Assembly (NCBI RefSeq): GCF_035974275.1
Contig: NZ_CP142422.1
Coordinates: 3,286,001 to 3,350,000, forward strand
Length of the DNA: 64,000 nucleotides
Direction of reading: 5' to 3'
Source of the DNA: Chryseobacterium sp. MYb264
GTDB lineage: Bacteria > Bacteroidota > Bacteroidia > Flavobacteriales > Weeksellaceae
Shown here: piece by piece, positions 63,251 to 64,000 of the stretch
Layout of the letters: the number at the start of each line of letters is the position of its first letter
Position numbering within the stretch: the first letter of the stretch is position 1
Translations under genes and position numbers: made by a program
The notes under the pieces: generated by a model
What the model saw: only the letters and a program-made list of their open reading frames with translations
The model's database searches: none
What the model was told of the DNA's origin: nothing

Positions 63251-63286
63251 AAAGGATTCAAATTAATTTTTGGATCCTTTTTTTAT
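63251..63286 (+). terminator. Terminator of tnaA
   Basis: The stem AAAGGATTCAAA/TTTTTGGATCCTTT with a short loop, a few mismatches, and a T-run, ten bases past the stop. Confidence 0.75.
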
Positions 63287-63329
63287 AAACATTTTCGATA
63301 ATCGATGAATGGCCTTTTACATTTTTCAG

Positions 63330-63421
63330 GAGCTGTTTCCTGCTTTCCACTGTATCTTTTTCGCCAGCGCTTTTTTCAAGCCATTTCAGAAAAAGGATGC
63401 CGTTGCAATCAGGGCTAAGAA
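63330..63421 (-). repeat. Dispersed hairpin repeat (copy 2, inverted)
   Basis: Read on the minus strand it begins TAGCCCTGATTGCAACGGC, then ATCCTTTTT, and ends AAAAAGATACAGTGGAAAGC, then AGGAAACAGCTCC. These ends match 9651-9746; the middle does not. So the two copies share the conserved hairpin arms only. Confidence 0.7.
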
Positions 63422-63465
63422 TTTCAGACCTTCACAATCGAAGAAACCGACCAGAATCCTTGGAA

Positions 63466-63494
63466 CCTTGTCAAGGTTTAAAACCTTGACAAGG
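63466..63494. repeat. Near-perfect palindrome (CCTTGTCAAGGTTT)
   Basis: Arms of 14 bases, CCTTGTCAAGGTTT and AAACCTTGACAAGG, separated by one base. Each arm is itself partly self-complementary (CCTTGNCAAGG). Confidence 0.8.
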
Positions 63495-63628
63495 ATTATT
63501 AATTAAAATTTTATTCAAGACTTAATGATTCAATTTAAATTTTAAATAAAACTATGCCCTACATCTAATTATCATATTATTTATTAAATAAAAGTCAATT
63601 TTATTGATTATTTAAAAACAAAATTTAA

Positions 63629-63636
63629 TATTTTTG
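63629..63636 (+). promoter_or_regulatory. Promoter -7 element for the second TonB receptor
   Basis: TATTTTTG, an exact TAnnTTTG match, 30 bases before the ATG. Confidence 0.5.
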
Positions 63637-63666
63637 ATTAATCCATCAATTTACAAACCGATTAAT

Positions 63667-64000
63667 ATGAAAATTAAATACCTGAGCATTATTTTTCTTG
63701 GCACTTCCTCCATTTTATATTCACAGCAGATCAACGATACGATTTCTAAAGAAGCCAAAATTGAAGAAGTGTCCATTACAGGAAGCCGAAATAAGAAAAG
63801 AACCGTTGTGGATACTCCCGTCCCGATTGATGTCATCGATATCAAGCAGGTCAGTCAGTCGACCGGTCAGGTGGAAGTCAACCAGCTTTTACAATTTGCG
63901 GCCCCTTCTTTCAATTCCAATAAACAATCCGGTTCCGATGGTGCGGACGCGGTAGATCCCGCCACGTTGAGAGGTTTAGGTCCGGATCAGACCTTGCTGT
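63667..64000 (+). CDS. TonB-dependent receptor, 3'-truncated by window edge
   Basis: The first ~111 residues of an outer-membrane receptor: signal peptide (MKIKYLSIIFLGTSSILYS), TonB-box-like region (IEEVSITGSRNKKRTVVDTP) and the plug start (VNQLLQFAAPSFNSNKQSGS, then TLRGLGPDQTLL). It resembles the receptor at 21495-23945 in this N-terminal part (IEDVVIVGNRNTKRTKLETP and LRGMGPDQVLVL). No SAM riboswitch is seen upstream, so regulation differs. The rest is outside the window. Confidence 0.92.
   Translation, partial: MKIKYLSIIFLGTSSILYSQQINDTISKEAKIEEVSITGSRNKKRTVVDTPVPIDVIDIKQVSQSTGQVEVNQLLQFAAPSFNSNKQSGSDGADAVDPATLRGLGPDQTLL

Larger units (their letters stand above)
63243..63666. other. Gap with terminator and two repeats
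   Basis: Holds the tnaA terminator, the inverted copy of the hairpin repeat (63330-63421), a palindrome (63466-63494) and an AT-rich leader for the second TonB receptor. An open frame across the repeat is not a real gene. Confidence 0.6.

Noticed and set aside
63309..63506. 65-residue open frame after tnaA
   Set aside because: It runs through the inverted hairpin repeat, which explains its composition; there is no start signal or family.
1..64000. tRNA, rRNA, CRISPR array, prophage or plasmid
   Set aside because: No cloverleaf, rRNA block, regularly spaced repeat array, phage structural gene or plasmid replication gene was seen by eye. A tool-based scan would be needed to exclude small RNAs.

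Overview
The window looks like a chromosome segment of a Gram-negative member of the Bacteroidota, most likely Chryseobacterium or a close relative in the Weeksellaceae. It is AT-rich. Four secreted proteins end in type IX secretion (T9SS type A) sorting domains. There are SusC-like TonB-dependent receptors, many promoters of the Bacteroidota type (TAnnTTTG near -7), almost no Shine-Dalgarno sequences, and a GG-leader peptide of a kind common in Chryseobacterium. I saw no rRNA, tRNA, CRISPR array or prophage. One intact insertion sequence is present.

Layout. 0-5 kb: the end of a DUF4251 gene, the methylmalonyl-CoA mutase chaperone MeaB, two tandem lipoprotein cytochromes c and a secreted M36 protease. 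4.9-9.5 kb: a six-gene minus-strand operon built around release factor PrfH and RNA ligase RtcB, with a zinc-ribbon protein, a nucleotidyltransferase, a TPR protein and a very basic protein of unknown function. 10-20 kb: M28 peptidase, methylmalonyl-CoA mutase, an IS5-type element, prolyl oligopeptidase and prfA. 20-24.2 kb: a TonB-dependent receptor plus an APC permease behind a clear SAM-I riboswitch. 24.2-24.5 kb: an AT-rich gap packed with DnaA-box-like 9-mers, where the dominant gene strand also flips, so it is a candidate replication origin. 24.5-36 kb: secreted GH13 amylase, hydrolase, Ohr, a T9SS/FISUMP protein, an AraC regulator and two unrelated fumarases arranged head to head. 36-46 kb: bacteriocin-like peptide, HflX, antiporters, AlkD-like protein, truncated globin and M4 protease. 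46-56 kb: an ECF sigma factor with a membrane partner, sulfurtransferase, OsmC, HMG-CoA lyase and peptidase T. 56-64 kb: a gene-poor stretch with short ORFs and repeats, an acyltransferase, a frameshifted porin, MiaE, tryptophanase and the start of a second TonB receptor.

How the genes work together. MeaB and the mutase belong to the propionate/methylmalonate route, and HMG-CoA lyase to leucine or ketone-body breakdown. The secreted M36 and M4 proteases, M28 peptidase, prolyl oligopeptidase, peptidase T, tryptophanase and permease fit a protein- and peptide-degrading lifestyle, with starch use added by the GH13 enzyme. PrfH/RtcB is a known pairing for rescue and repair of ribosomes whose 16S rRNA has been cut; the extra genes here make it the strongest candidate for an under-described system in the window. 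The SAM riboswitch ties an outer-membrane receptor and an inner-membrane permease to methionine/SAM supply.

Limits. All names come from reading translated motifs by eye. No database search, skew calculation or RNA folding program was run.
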